From Pontiella desulfatans (GTDB lineage Bacteria > Verrucomicrobiota > Kiritimatiellia > Kiritimatiellales > Pontiellaceae): 64,000 nucleotides of DNA. The position numbers and the translations under genes are program-made. The stretch is from NCBI RefSeq assembly GCF_900890425.1, contig NZ_CAAHFG010000002.1, positions 1,116,001-1,180,000 on the forward strand, in the 5' to 3' direction. Shown here one piece after another: positions 17,263 to 25,522 of the stretch. Every line of letters starts with the position of its first letter. Within the stretch, counting starts at the first letter, position 1. Below the pieces are notes generated by a model that was not told the origin of the DNA, did no database searches, and saw only the letters and a program-made list of their open reading frames with translations.

Positions 17263-17874
17263 ATGAAGGTTTCAGGTTTCATGGCTTTGCTGTTGCTTGC
17301 GGGATGCGCCTCGGTGCGGGAGCAGGCCTACCAACCGCATAAGAGCGCGGAAAAGAAAGCATTCGCACGTGTCGACCGAACCATCGGGCCCGATGCCGTG
17401 CGGGCGAACTATGTCGCGCTGGCGGAAACCGAACTCGCCTGGGCCGGCATCATCAAGGATGTCCAATATAACGAAACCGAACGTACGTTCCAGGTGGCCT
17501 TCGAGATCGAATATCACGATTTCGACTGGGTTGACCATGGTGGCGGGCAGCCGTTCCGGCTTTCGGCGGAAGGCGGAGGGATCTTTACGGCAGGCTGGTA
17601 CGCCAGCAAGCCGACCCGCATCAGCTATCTGAAATTGCTCGCCGCCCCCGGCGACATGATCATTGTCTACGGAAAACCCTTCAGCATGGCCAACGGCGTA
17701 ATCCAACTCGCCGCCACTGCCATTCGCCCCGTTAAGCAAGGTGGTTTTTCATTTTTGGAGCCGATTGCGGAGTCGGCTGAGCCGCCGGTGGTTGATGAGG
17801 GGGTTCCGGAAGCCTCTGGCGAAAACCACCGGGAGCAGGCGATCAAGACCCTTGAATCGTTGGAGGCGCTTTGA
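17263..17874 (+). CDS. Predicted lipoprotein, function unknown
   Basis: Product of 203 residues. MKVSGFMALLLLAGCAS is a lipoprotein signal with lipobox LAGC, so the mature protein starts at Cys15 and should be membrane-anchored. The ATG at 17263 has GGAGG 7 bases upstream; an in-frame extension would run through the palindrome at 17134-17183 and is rejected. The mature part contains an IKDVQYNETERTFQVAFEIEYHDFDWVD stretch and a beta-rich middle, with an acidic/Pro-containing tail. No recognised family. It lies directly before tRNA-Arg. Confidence 0.75.
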   Translation: MKVSGFMALLLLAGCASVREQAYQPHKSAEKKAFARVDRTIGPDAVRANYVALAETELAWAGIIKDVQYNETERTFQVAFEIEYHDFDWVDHGGGQPFRLSAEGGGIFTAGWYASKPTRISYLKLLAAPGDMIIVYGKPFSMANGVIQLAATAIRPVKQGGFSFLEPIAESAEPPVVDEGVPEASGENHREQAIKTLESLEAL

Positions 17875-17944
17875 CGTGCGATCCACCATGAAACGGCTTG
17901 CTTCAGGGCATGCCTCTGAATATATTCCCGCCCTTCATCAATGC

Positions 17945-18021
<77 letters not shown>

Positions 18022-18029
18022 TTTCTTCC

Positions 18030-18791
18030 TTAGTATTCCACATTCCAGGTTTCGACTTGCTCCATGCAGTGGCGGGCGGTGAGGTCGATGTGGATCGGGG
18101 TGAGGGCCACATAGCCGGAGCGCACGACCTGGACATCGGTGTCGGCGGAGTCGTCGAGCAGGTCGAGCTCGCCGTCGAGCCAGTAGTATTTGTTGCCGCG
18201 CGGATCGAGATGGGTGGTAAATTTTTCCACGAAGCGGGAGCGCCCCATCCGCGATGCCTTCATGCCCTTGAGCTCGGAAAGCGGAATGTTCGGGATGTTG
18301 ACGTTGAGCAATGTGCCGTCGGGCAGTGGATTCCTCGCGACCTTGGCTACGATTTCCGAGGCCACCTTGGCGGCGGTTTCCCAGTGGGGGTTCTGGTAGG
18401 TGCAGAGGGAAAGCGCAATGGCCGGTACGCCGAGGATGACGGCTTCGGACGCGGCGGAAACCGTGCCGGAGTAGAGTACGCTGATGCCGGTATTGGAGCC
18501 GAGGTTGATGCCGCTGACGACGAGGTCGGGCAGGTTTTCCTTGTGCAACAGGCAAAGGGCGAGTTTGATGCAGTCGGCCGGTGTGCCGCCCACGGCGGTG
18601 CCGAATGGCTGGCCGTTCTTTTCGACGGGAAGTGCCTTGATGGGGTCTGTGAGGGTGATCGCGTGTCCGGCGGCGCTGCGCTCGGTGTCGGGGGCGCAAA
18701 CATGTAGGTCGCCAAGGTGGCCGATGGATTGGTGGAGTTCCGCGATTCCGCGCGCATGGATGCCGTCGTCGTTGCAAAGTAAAATTTTCAT
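18030..18791 (-). CDS. surE: 5'/3'-nucleotidase SurE
   Basis: Product of 253 residues, normal length. SurE is a divalent-metal nucleoside monophosphatase in the cytoplasm. The start at 18791 gives MKILLCNDDGIHARGI with the metal-binding DD pair; APDTERSAAGHAITL and VVSGINLGSNTGISVLYSGTVSAA carry the other metal and phosphate ligands. A much longer open frame continues upstream to 19247 but overlaps rsmE and is rejected. Convergent with tRNA-Arg; its start is about 96 bp from the divergent rsmE start. Confidence 0.93.
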   Translation of the reverse strand: MKILLCNDDGIHARGIAELHQSIGHLGDLHVCAPDTERSAAGHAITLTDPIKALPVEKNGQPFGTAVGGTPADCIKLALCLLHKENLPDLVVSGINLGSNTGISVLYSGTVSAASEAVILGVPAIALSLCTYQNPHWETAAKVASEIVAKVARNPLPDGTLLNVNIPNIPLSELKGMKASRMGRSRFVEKFTTHLDPRGNKYYWLDGELDLLDDSADTDVQVVRSGYVALTPIHIDLTARHCMEQVETWNVEY

Positions 18792-18887
18792 GCGGGCAAA
18801 TATGGCGGTGTGGTTGCGAAACATCAAGAGCCGGAGTGCTGGATTAAAGGGTTGTTGGATGGAGGGAGTTGTTTCATTCTGCTTTCC

Positions 18888-19619
18888 ATGAATTTGATCA
18901 TCCTTAAAGCTGAAGAGTTGGATGCCGCAGGGCGTACCGTATTGGCCGGCGAACGGGCGCGACACATCCACAAGGTGCTCAAGGCCGAGCCAGGCAAGCG
19001 GTTGCGCATAGGGTTGCTGAACGGCGCGTTCGGCATGGGCACCGTGGAGGCGGTTGATGCCGGGAAGGTGGTGCTTTCGTGTGAATTGGAGCCGGAGCCT
19101 CCTCCGGAGCCACAGGTCGATCTCGTTCTGGCGATGCCGCGCCCCAAGGTGCTGAAACGGCTGTGGGCCCAGTTGGCGGCGCTCGGGGTGGGACGAATTG
19201 TCCTGTTGCGTGCGGATAAGGTGGAACGCTACTATTTTGATAGCCACGTACTCGATCCGGATTTCTACAACAAGCTATTGATCGAAGGGTTGCAGCAGGC
19301 GCGTTGCACACATTTGCCTCAGGTCATGATTCGTCCGTTGTTCAAACCTTTTGTCGAAGATGAATTGGAAGCGATGTTTTCCTCGCATCGAAAGCTGCTA
19401 GCCGATCCGTCGGGGGAAAAGGGCCTTGCGGCCTTGCTGATGCCAAAGGCCGATGGGCGGGTGGTGCTGGCAATCGGGCCAGAAGGCGGCTGGACGCCCT
19501 ATGAACTAGATATGTTTGGTGCGCGCGGGTTTGAGCTGTTCGGAATGGGACGCCGGATCCTGCGGACGGATACGGCCGCAATCGGATTGCTTGCGATGCT
19601 TTCCATGGAGCAGGCCTAG
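18888..19619 (+). CDS. rsmE: 16S rRNA (uracil1498-N3)-methyltransferase
   Basis: Product of 243 residues. RsmE methylates U1498 of 16S rRNA near the decoding site with S-adenosylmethionine. The N-terminal PUA-like part contains RARHIHKVLK; the C-terminal SPOUT knot carries the characteristic AIGPEGGWTPYEL and GRRILRTDTAAIGLLAML segments. The ATG at 18888 gives the expected N-terminus, although the best Shine-Dalgarno-like sequence (GGAGGGAG) is about 20 bases away, so the exact start is less certain. A palindromic repeat begins 2 bases after the stop codon. Confidence 0.93.
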   Translation: MNLIILKAEELDAAGRTVLAGERARHIHKVLKAEPGKRLRIGLLNGAFGMGTVEAVDAGKVVLSCELEPEPPPEPQVDLVLAMPRPKVLKRLWAQLAALGVGRIVLLRADKVERYYFDSHVLDPDFYNKLLIEGLQQARCTHLPQVMIRPLFKPFVEDELEAMFSSHRKLLADPSGEKGLAALLMPKADGRVVLAIGPEGGWTPYELDMFGARGFELFGMGRRILRTDTAAIGLLAMLSMEQA

Positions 19620-19621
19620 TC

Positions 19622-19645
19622 AAGCACACTTGCGCAAGTGTGCTT
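19622..19645. repeat. Palindrome copy 1 (core CACACTTGCGCAAGTGTG)
   Basis: Perfect 24-bp palindrome directly after the rsmE stop codon. Identical to copy 2 at 19659-19682 and nearly identical to copy 3 at 20234-20257. Confidence 0.9.
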
Positions 19646-19658
19646 GGGTTTTGTGTTC

Positions 19659-19682
19659 AAGCACACTTGCGCAAGTGTGCTT
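19659..19682. repeat. Palindrome copy 2 (core CACACTTGCGCAAGTGTG)
   Basis: Identical to copy 1, 37 bp away centre to centre, ending 20 bp before the start codon of the winged-helix regulator. Could be an operator for that regulator or a dispersed repeat. Confidence 0.9.
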
Positions 19683-19702
19683 GGGGGCGTACAAGAAGGG
19701 GC

Positions 19703-20233
19703 ATGAACGGGTTGCCTCTCTGGAAACGATTCCGAATATTGGCCAACCCGATGCGCTTGGAGATGCTTTCCCTGCTTAACGGGCGGCCTCCCATGTTTGT
19801 TCAGGCCATCGGGGAACAGCTGGGCTGTAGTGAAGATGTCGCTAGTAAGCAGCTACAACTGCTGGCTGACGGTGACTTTCTCTCTCAGGAACGGAAGGGG
19901 CGGTTCCTGTTCTACTCGGGGATGGAATCCGATCGGTTGGGTTGCCTGGTGCTGGAAGAAAGCCTGAGGGATGGCGCGGATCTCGGTTCCATCATGAAAT
20001 CCTTGACGGCTTTTACCCATGAACGACGGATCTTGATCGTGAGGGAGCTCGCCAAGGGGGCTCGGGTTTTTGAAGAGCTGTGCGGGGCAACAGGCATATC
20101 CCTCGACGCAATGAAACGCCATTTGCGGAAACTGGAGGGCAGGGGGTTCGTTGAACGGCGGGATGGTTGTTGGCATGGGATCGCGCGAAAGGATCGATTG
20201 GGAAAAGACCTCTTGCGGATCGTGCTGGACTAG
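19703..20233 (+). CDS. Tandem winged-helix (ArsR-like) transcription regulator
   Basis: Product of 176 residues. The start at 19703 gives MNGLPLWKRFRILANPMRLEML, the usual opening of an ArsR-type winged helix, after GAAGGGG; a frame extending to 19640 reads through a palindrome and is rejected. Residues about 8-75 form the first winged helix (RFRILANPMRLEMLSLLNG, then EDVASKQLQLLADGDFLSQERKGR). Residues about 108-172 look like a second winged helix (HERRILIVRELAKG, then SLDAMKRHLRKLEGRGFVERRDG). No metal-binding Cys pair like that of ArsR is seen, so the signal is unknown. Bracketed by three copies of the same palindrome, which could be its operators. Confidence 0.75.
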   Translation: MNGLPLWKRFRILANPMRLEMLSLLNGRPPMFVQAIGEQLGCSEDVASKQLQLLADGDFLSQERKGRFLFYSGMESDRLGCLVLEESLRDGADLGSIMKSLTAFTHERRILIVRELAKGARVFEELCGATGISLDAMKRHLRKLEGRGFVERRDGCWHGIARKDRLGKDLLRIVLD

Positions 20234-20257
20234 AAGCACACTTGCGCAAGTGTGCGT
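20234..20257. repeat. Palindrome copy 3 (core CACACTTGCGCAAGTGTG)
   Basis: Matches copies 1 and 2 at 22 of 24 positions (last two bases differ). It starts immediately after the stop codon of the winged-helix regulator and ends a few bases before the pgpA ribosome-binding site. Confidence 0.9.
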
Positions 20258-20269
20258 GGATGGAGAATG

Positions 20270-20719
20270 ATGAAGAATTTAATTAAGTGGTTTGCGGTGG
20301 GTTTCGGGACGGGGTTGAGTCCGGTGATGCCGGGGACGGTCGGAACGTTGGTGGGATTGCCGATTGCCTGGGGCGTGATGCGTTTGCCATCTCTTTGGTG
20401 GCAAATTGGCGTCTGCATGGCATTGACGCTGTTGTCGATTCCGATCTGCGAGGTGGCAGAAAGGATGATTGGCGGGAAAGACCCGGGGTGCATCGTGGCG
20501 GATGAATACCTAACGTTGCCGATCACGGTGATTGGGTTGGGTTCTCCGTGGGCGTTGCTGAGTGGGTTTGTGCTTCATCGCATTTTCGATATCACCAAGC
20601 CCCCGCCGATCAAGCAACTGCAGCATATCCATGGCGGATTCGGGATTACGATCGACGATTTTCTGGCCGCATTGATTGCCCTCGGCCTGAACCACTTGCT
20701 GTTCCGCTTTATTGCTTAG
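20270..20719 (+). CDS. pgpA: Phosphatidylglycerophosphatase A
   Basis: Product of 149 residues. PgpA removes phosphate from phosphatidylglycerophosphate at the inner membrane. Family features are GFGTGLSPVMPGTVGTLVGLP at the N-terminus, ADEYLTLPITVIGL in the middle, and FDITKPPPIKQLQHIHGGFGITIDDFLAA near the C-terminus, with four hydrophobic segments. Two adjacent ATGs (20267 and 20270) follow GGAGA; the second leaves better spacing. A GTG at 20252 lies within the palindrome and is unlikely. The 3' end overlaps the convergent TPR gene by 11 bp. Confidence 0.92.
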   Translation: MKNLIKWFAVGFGTGLSPVMPGTVGTLVGLPIAWGVMRLPSLWWQIGVCMALTLLSIPICEVAERMIGGKDPGCIVADEYLTLPITVIGLGSPWALLSGFVLHRIFDITKPPPIKQLQHIHGGFGITIDDFLAALIALGLNHLLFRFIA

Positions 20720-21797
20720 GGCGGCCCTGCTCGACATATTTCATGAGCGACTGGAATTCCTGCTCGTTGCGCAGGAGGTCGAATTCTTCCTCCGACATCC
20801 AGGCCATGGCCAGCTTGGGATCGGTTAGCTGAACGCCGCGTTGCAGGGCATCGACGGCGTCGGCTGAATTGCCCAGCTTGTTTTCCACGCGGGCCAGCAG
20901 GAAGTAGAGGTTGGCCACGTCGGTCACTTCCTGGGTGAGCGCACGGAGTTGTTCTCCGGCGAGTTCCCAGTTGCCGATCTTGGTCAGGTATAGGGCGAAA
21001 TTATAGCGGGTGTCGGTGTCTTTCGGGCGCTGGTCGAGATATTGCTCGTAGGCGGTTGCAGCTTCTTTTTCGCGGCCCTGCTCCTTATAGAGGATAGCCA
21101 GGTTGTTGAGCGCCTCGGCATAGGCAGGTTTGAGCCCGAGCGAGCGCTTGAGATATTCTTCACCTTTTTCGAAGGCTTTGGCCTCGATGCAGGCAGCGCC
21201 GAGGTTGTTGAGCACGTCGTGGGTCAGGTCGGAGTCGGGGGCGCCATCGAGCAGTTCCAGCGCTTTCTCGTTCTTGTTGAGTTTGAAATAGGCCATGCCC
21301 AGCGGCACTTTTATGCCTTCAAGCTCCGGCAGGATTTCCAGTGCGTTTTCGTAGTATTCCGCCGCTTCGGCATATTTCCGGGTTTCGGCGGCCTGCTCGG
21401 CCAGGATAATGTTGAAGGTGGCTTTCTTGATCCAGCTGGCGTTGAAGGGGCGCTCGCCTTCGCCTTCCCATTTTGGATCGCCATAACTGCGGGAAAAGTC
21501 CATCACCCACTGCGATTCGGTGGGCAGGGAGTAGCGCGGGATGTATTCCTGCTGGATCGGCTCCGGGGCACTCGACTGCTGCAGGATATCGATGTATTCG
21601 CGCACAACAACGTAGACGAGCGATACGGCCAGCAGCAGCACGGCCATGCCAAGCACGAAGCTCAGGAACTGGTGTCGGCGAATCTCGCGCTTGCGTTCCT
21701 CGATGATTTCCGAGGCGACCTGTGGTGTGAAATCGTCGCGGTCGGTACGGTCGGTTGCGTAGATGTCCTGCAAGTGCTGGCGTTTTCCTGTTTCCAT
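20709..21797 (-). CDS. Membrane-anchored TPR protein
   Basis: Product of 362 residues from the start at 21797 (377 if 21842 is used; both have weak ribosome-binding sites). A cytoplasmic N-terminus rich in charged residues precedes one transmembrane helix (FLSFVLGMAVLLLAVSLVYVVV, about residues 45-66). The outside part has several tetratricopeptide-like helical repeats, for example AAEYYENALEILPELEGIKVPLGMAYFKLNKNEKALE in successive units and GEEYLKRSLGLKPAYAEALNNLAILYKEQGREKEAATAYEQYL. TPRs normally mediate protein contacts. The role here is unknown; convergent with pgpA and divergent from aroC. Confidence 0.78.
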   Translation of the reverse strand: METGKRQHLQDIYATDRTDRDDFTPQVASEIIEERKREIRRHQFLSFVLGMAVLLLAVSLVYVVVREYIDILQQSSAPEPIQQEYIPRYSLPTESQWVMDFSRSYGDPKWEGEGERPFNASWIKKATFNIILAEQAAETRKYAEAAEYYENALEILPELEGIKVPLGMAYFKLNKNEKALELLDGAPDSDLTHDVLNNLGAACIEAKAFEKGEEYLKRSLGLKPAYAEALNNLAILYKEQGREKEAATAYEQYLDQRPKDTDTRYNFALYLTKIGNWELAGEQLRALTQEVTDVANLYFLLARVENKLGNSADAVDALQRGVQLTDPKLAMAWMSEEEFDLLRNEQEFQSLMKYVEQGRPKQ

Positions 21798-22013
21798 AAA
21801 ATCCTGTTCCCATAGATTGGCGTAGAGGGTCGGATTCTCCATAAAGCCCCTGGGAATGCAATTCAAATATACATTCAGTGGGAGCGGATGGGCTCTTTGC
21901 GAGGTGGGATTTTCTTCGGTTTTTAGTCCAATCCGTCCCGTTTAGGTGCTATAAACACGCGCTTTGACCCCCAAAGGCAATCCCTGTTGGAATGCCGAAA
22001 CGAAGGAACAACC

Positions 22014-23099
22014 ATGTCCAGTACAATAGGAACCCTCTTTAAAGTGTCGACATTCGGTGAATCGCACGGCAAGGCCGTGGGCGCGATTGTTGACGGCTGC
22101 CCCGCCAACCTGCTGCTCAGCGAGGCCGATATCCAGCCGCAGCTCACCCGCCGCCGTCCCGGGCAGAGCGCCATGACCACGGCGCGCGACGAGGCCGACC
22201 AGGTCACGATTCTTTCCGGAGTCGAAAACGGCAAGACCCTCGGCACGCCGATCGGCCTGATGGTCAAAAACAAAGACCAGCGCCCCGGCGACTATGGCGA
22301 AATGAGCAATGTTCCGCGCCCGTCGCATGCCGATTTTACCTACCAGATGAAATACGGCAACCGAGCCGCCAGCGGGGGCGGCCGCTCCAGCGCCCGCGAA
22401 ACCATCGGGCGCGTCGCCGCCGGGGCCATCGCCGAAAAATGGTTGTTCGAGCAGTTTGGCACCCGGATCGTATCGTGGGTGAGCTCGGTCGGCGATATCG
22501 ATGCGCGCGACCTGACGATGGAAGGCCTGACGCGCGAACAGGTTGATGCCAACATTATCCGCTGCCCGGACGCAGTCGCCGCGGAAAAAATGGTTGGGTT
22601 GGTCAAGAAAACCGCGGCGCGAAAAGACTCGGTGGGCGGGGTGCTAACCTGCGTGGCCGAAAACATTCCCGTTGGCCTTGGCGAACCCGTGTTCGAGCGC
22701 ATGGAGGCCTCGCTTGCCCAGGCCATGCTTTCGATTCCGGCCACCAAGGGCTTCGAGATCGGCTCCGGATTTTCCGGGGCCCGCATGTTTGGTTCGCAGC
22801 ACAACGATCCGTTCGAGATGAAGGCCGACGGCCGTCTCGGCACCTCGACCAACTTTAGCGGCGGCGTGCAGGGCGGGATCTCCAACGGCGAACCGCTGGT
22901 GTTCCGCATTGCCTTCAAGCCGCCGGCTACTATCGGGATGGCCCAGGAAACCTCGACGTTCGAGGGCGAGGCCACCGTGCTCGAGGCCAAGGGCCGCCAC
23001 GATCCGTGCGTGGTTCCGCGCGCGATTCCGATCGTCGAGGCCATGACCGCGCTCACGCTGATGGATTTTGTGCTCAGGCAAGCTTATCGTAATGCGTAA
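22014..23099 (+). CDS. aroC: Chorismate synthase
   Basis: Product of 361 residues, normal length. It makes chorismate from EPSP with reduced FMN. Signatures include [42 protein letters not shown] and the [14 protein letters not shown] plus [11 protein letters not shown] region, with [12 protein letters not shown] towards the C-terminus. The ATG at 22014 follows AAGGA; a frame beginning at 21987 adds nine unsupported residues. The adjacent gene is anSME, separated by a small inverted repeat. Confidence 0.97.
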   Translation: MSSTIGTLFKVSTFGESHGKAVGAIVDGCPANLLLSEADIQPQLTRRRPGQSAMTTARDEADQVTILSGVENGKTLGTPIGLMVKNKDQRPGDYGEMSNVPRPSHADFTYQMKYGNRAASGGGRSSARETIGRVAAGAIAEKWLFEQFGTRIVSWVSSVGDIDARDLTMEGLTREQVDANIIRCPDAVAAEKMVGLVKKTAARKDSVGGVLTCVAENIPVGLGEPVFERMEASLAQAMLSIPATKGFEIGSGFSGARMFGSQHNDPFEMKADGRLGTSTNFSGGVQGGISNGEPLVFRIAFKPPATIGMAQETSTFEGEATVLEAKGRHDPCVVPRAIPIVEAMTALTLMDFVLRQAYRNA

Positions 23100-23144
23100 T
23101 TCGTCAAACGTAATTTGTTACGTATGACTCGTTACGGATTACGC
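23094..23144. repeat. Imperfect inverted repeat with TACG-rich sequence
   Basis: Ends GCGTAATTCGT and ACGGATTACGC pair with one G-T wobble, and the interior has TACGTA-like motifs (TTGTTACGTA, CGTTACGG). It starts in the last codons of aroC and ends before anSME. Similar TACG/CGTAAT-rich stretches occur at about 4753-4780 and 56540-56560, suggesting a dispersed small repeat. Confidence 0.5.
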
Positions 23145-23152
23145 TCCTTCCC

Positions 23153-24499
23153 ATGAGCAACTCTCCCAGCTATAAACCGAATTCGGCGCCGCGCACGTTC
23201 CACGTCATGACCAAGCCGATCGGGCCGTTGTGCAACCTCGACTGCAAATATTGCTTCTATCTCGAGAAGGAAAAACTATTCCCATCGGGCGAGAACTACC
23301 GGATGCGGGACGAGGTGCTGGAGGCGTATGTCCGCAGATATATCCAGAGCCAGAACACACCGGAAATCAGCTTTGCCTGGCAGGGCGGAGAGCCAACCCT
23401 GATGGGGCTGGATTTTTTCCGGAAGGTGGTGGCGTTGCAACGGCAGTATGCCGGCGGGCGTCCGGTGAACAATTCGTTCCAAACCAACGGCACCAACCTC
23501 GACGAGGAGTGGTGCCGGTTTTTCGCCCGCGAAAACTTCCTGGTTGGCCTGAGCCTCGATGGGCCGGAGCATATCCACAACCGCTACCGCGTCGATAAGG
23601 GCGGGGCGGGCTCGTTCGGGCGCGTGTTCGCCGCGATGGAGCTGCTGAAGAAGTGGCGCGTGGAGTTCAATACGCTCACCTGCGTGACCCGCCAGAGCCC
23701 GGACGAGGCGGTGGAAATCTACGGTTTCCTCAAGAAGCACGGCGTGAAGTTCATGCAGTTTATCCCGATCGTCGAGCGTGCCGGCGACCGGGCGGCGCAC
23801 GCCGTTGGCCTGGAGTTGGCCGCGCCGCCGGATCTGCGGGCGGACGACAATCCGGATGGGATGATGCCTTGGGCGGTGTCGCCGGAGGGCTTCGGCCAAT
23901 TCCTGTGCAAAATTTTCGACGAGTGGATCAAGGCCGATGTCGGCCGGGTTTTCGTGAATCTTTTCGATGTGGCGCTGAGTGCCTGGTGTGGCATGGAGCC
24001 GAATCTCTGCACGTTTTCGCGCCGGTGCGGACAGGCCGTCGCGATGGAGCACGATGGGGGCATCTATTCCTGCGACCACTATGTCTACCCGTCCTATTAC
24101 CTCGGAAACATCATGGAACAGTCGTTGGAGGAGATGGTCTATTCCAAGGAGCAGGCCAAGTTCGGCAACGACAAGTGGGATGCGCTTCCGAACTATTGCC
24201 GGGAATGCGAATTCCTGTTTGCCTGCAACGGCGAGTGCCCGAAGCACCGTTTTATGAAGACACCTGATGGCGAACCGGGGTTGAACTATCTGTGCGCGGG
24301 GTATAAAACGTTCTTCAAACACATCGATCCGAAATTGCGGGAGATGGCGGCACTTGTCCAAAAAGGGCGGCCAGCGGCGGACATAATGAAGACGGATGCT
24401 GCTCCGGCGGTGCCTCCGAAGGCCTCCGCCGAGGTTGGGCGCAACGACCGCTGCCCGTGCGGAAGCGGTAAAAAATTCAAGAAATGCTGTGGAAAGTAG
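23153..24499 (+). CDS. Anaerobic sulfatase-maturating enzyme (radical SAM, SPASM) with SEC-C tail
   Basis: Product of 448 residues. anSMEs oxidise an active-site Cys or Ser of sulfatases to formylglycine without oxygen. The radical SAM cluster motif CNLDCKYC (CxxxCxxC) lies at residues 27-34; the SPASM part has CTFSRRCGQAVAMEHDGGIYSCDHY, NYCRECEFLFACNGECPKHRF and YLCAGYKTFF, giving the two auxiliary 4Fe-4S clusters. A C-terminal RNDRCPCGSGKKFKKCCGK is a SEC-C zinc motif, known from SecA and many other proteins, appended after a linker. It matches the Cys-type sulfatase at 32565. It sits 4 bp before a PpiC-type isomerase and then tat genes, so one operon is likely. Confidence 0.92.
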   Translation: MSNSPSYKPNSAPRTFHVMTKPIGPLCNLDCKYCFYLEKEKLFPSGENYRMRDEVLEAYVRRYIQSQNTPEISFAWQGGEPTLMGLDFFRKVVALQRQYAGGRPVNNSFQTNGTNLDEEWCRFFARENFLVGLSLDGPEHIHNRYRVDKGGAGSFGRVFAAMELLKKWRVEFNTLTCVTRQSPDEAVEIYGFLKKHGVKFMQFIPIVERAGDRAAHAVGLELAAPPDLRADDNPDGMMPWAVSPEGFGQFLCKIFDEWIKADVGRVFVNLFDVALSAWCGMEPNLCTFSRRCGQAVAMEHDGGIYSCDHYVYPSYYLGNIMEQSLEEMVYSKEQAKFGNDKWDALPNYCRECEFLFACNGECPKHRFMKTPDGEPGLNYLCAGYKTFFKHIDPKLREMAALVQKGRPAADIMKTDAAPAVPPKASAEVGRNDRCPCGSGKKFKKCCGK

Positions 24500-24503
24500 A
24501 TTT

Positions 24504-25421
24504 ATGAGCGAAGAAGCAACAACCAACGTGCAGGAGCAGGCGGTTCCAATCCTGGTCAATGGCGAGGTGGTCGCCCAGGGGCTGGTCGATCAGGAGCTGC
24601 AAATGCTTCGCGAGCGCTATGCCCGGGAAATGTCCTATCAGGAAATGGACGAAAAGCAGGCGAAAATCGAATCCGACGCCCGCGAAAACGCGGTCGAGCG
24701 CGTGTTGCTGATGCAGCAGGCGCGCCTCGAGATCGAACGTGTCCGCCCCGAGGAGGTCGAAGCGCGCTTCATGGCGCTCAAGGAGCAGCATGGTGGCGAG
24801 GAGGAGTTCGGCAAGCGCTTTGAACTCACCGATGAAGACGTTGCCAAGATCAAGGCCGATATCGAGGACGGCGTTCGTTTGGAAAAATATTTCGATCAGC
24901 TCTGCGAAAGCGTTGCCCGCCCGGCGGAGGCCGATTCCCGCGCCTACTACGACGAACATCTGGAAGAGTTCAAGACCCCGGAGCTGGTGCACGCCGCGCA
25001 CATCGTGCAGCATCCGTCGCCCGACATGCCGTTGGAACGGGTGTATGCCGAATTGCTCAACGTCCGCGAACGGTTGAAGGCCGGTGAAAAGTTCGATGAT
25101 TTGGCCGATGAATATTCGCACTGTTCCGACGGCGGCCACGACCTGGGCTATTTCGCCCGCGGCCAGATGGTTCCGGTTTTCGAGGAGGTCGCCTTCGCCA
25201 CAAAGGTTGGCGAATACAGCGATGTGTTCCAGACCGAATTCGGCTACCACATCCTTACGGTGCTCGACCATAAGGAGGAGGCCGTGCGCGAGTTTGCTGA
25301 TGTGCGCTACGACATCGAAAGCATGCTCTTCGACGAACGAAAGAACGACGCCATCGGCACCATGGCCGACGAGCTTCGCGCTTCCGCCACGATTGAAAAC
25401 CTCGAAATTGTTGAAGGGTGA
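24504..25421 (+). CDS. PpiC/parvulin-type peptidyl-prolyl isomerase, apparently without signal peptide
   Basis: Product of 305 residues. The N-terminal 170 residues are helical and charged like the SurA/PrsA chaperone arm, and the parvulin domain covers about residues 160-270: LVHAAHIVQHPS, ERLKAGEKFDDLADEYSHC, HDLGYFARGQMVPVFEEVAFATKVGEYSDVFQTEFGYHI. The start at 24504 follows the anSME stop with a 4-bp gap and gives MSEEATTNVQEQ, with no hydrophobic signal segment, so a cytoplasmic location is likely, unlike SurA. The frame extends into anSME only as a shadow. It may help fold sulfatases before export (inference from neighbours). Confidence 0.85.
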   Translation: MSEEATTNVQEQAVPILVNGEVVAQGLVDQELQMLRERYAREMSYQEMDEKQAKIESDARENAVERVLLMQQARLEIERVRPEEVEARFMALKEQHGGEEEFGKRFELTDEDVAKIKADIEDGVRLEKYFDQLCESVARPAEADSRAYYDEHLEEFKTPELVHAAHIVQHPSPDMPLERVYAELLNVRERLKAGEKFDDLADEYSHCSDGGHDLGYFARGQMVPVFEEVAFATKVGEYSDVFQTEFGYHILTVLDHKEEAVREFADVRYDIESMLFDERKNDAIGTMADELRASATIENLEIVEG

Positions 25422-25426
25422 TGATG

Positions 25427-25500
25427 GCCACAAAAGAGCGCAAAGGACGCAATAGCAATCCCTCCGGGCAGTCTTTGCTTTCTCTGCGCTCTTTCGTGGC
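25427..25500. repeat. Inverted repeat GCCAC..AAGAGCGCA / TGCGCTCTT..GTGGC
   Basis: Left arm at about 25427-25447 (GCCACAAAAGAGCGCAAAG) and right arm at about 25480-25500 (CTGCGCTCTTTCGTGGC) pair with few mismatches around a 30-base centre. It fills the gap between the isomerase and TatA/B genes. It may form an RNA hairpin in the operon mRNA, or be a dispersed repeat. Confidence 0.75.
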
Positions 25501-25522
25501 TAATCTTTCTGTAGGATAGAAC

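Noticed and set aside
18792-19247. Upstream extension of surE
   Set aside because: It overlaps rsmE on the other strand; surE begins at the canonical MKILLCNDDG.
19622-20257. CRISPR-like array from three equal repeats
   Set aside because: Spacing is irregular (13 bp and more than 500 bp between copies), each repeat is a full palindrome, and no cas genes are present.
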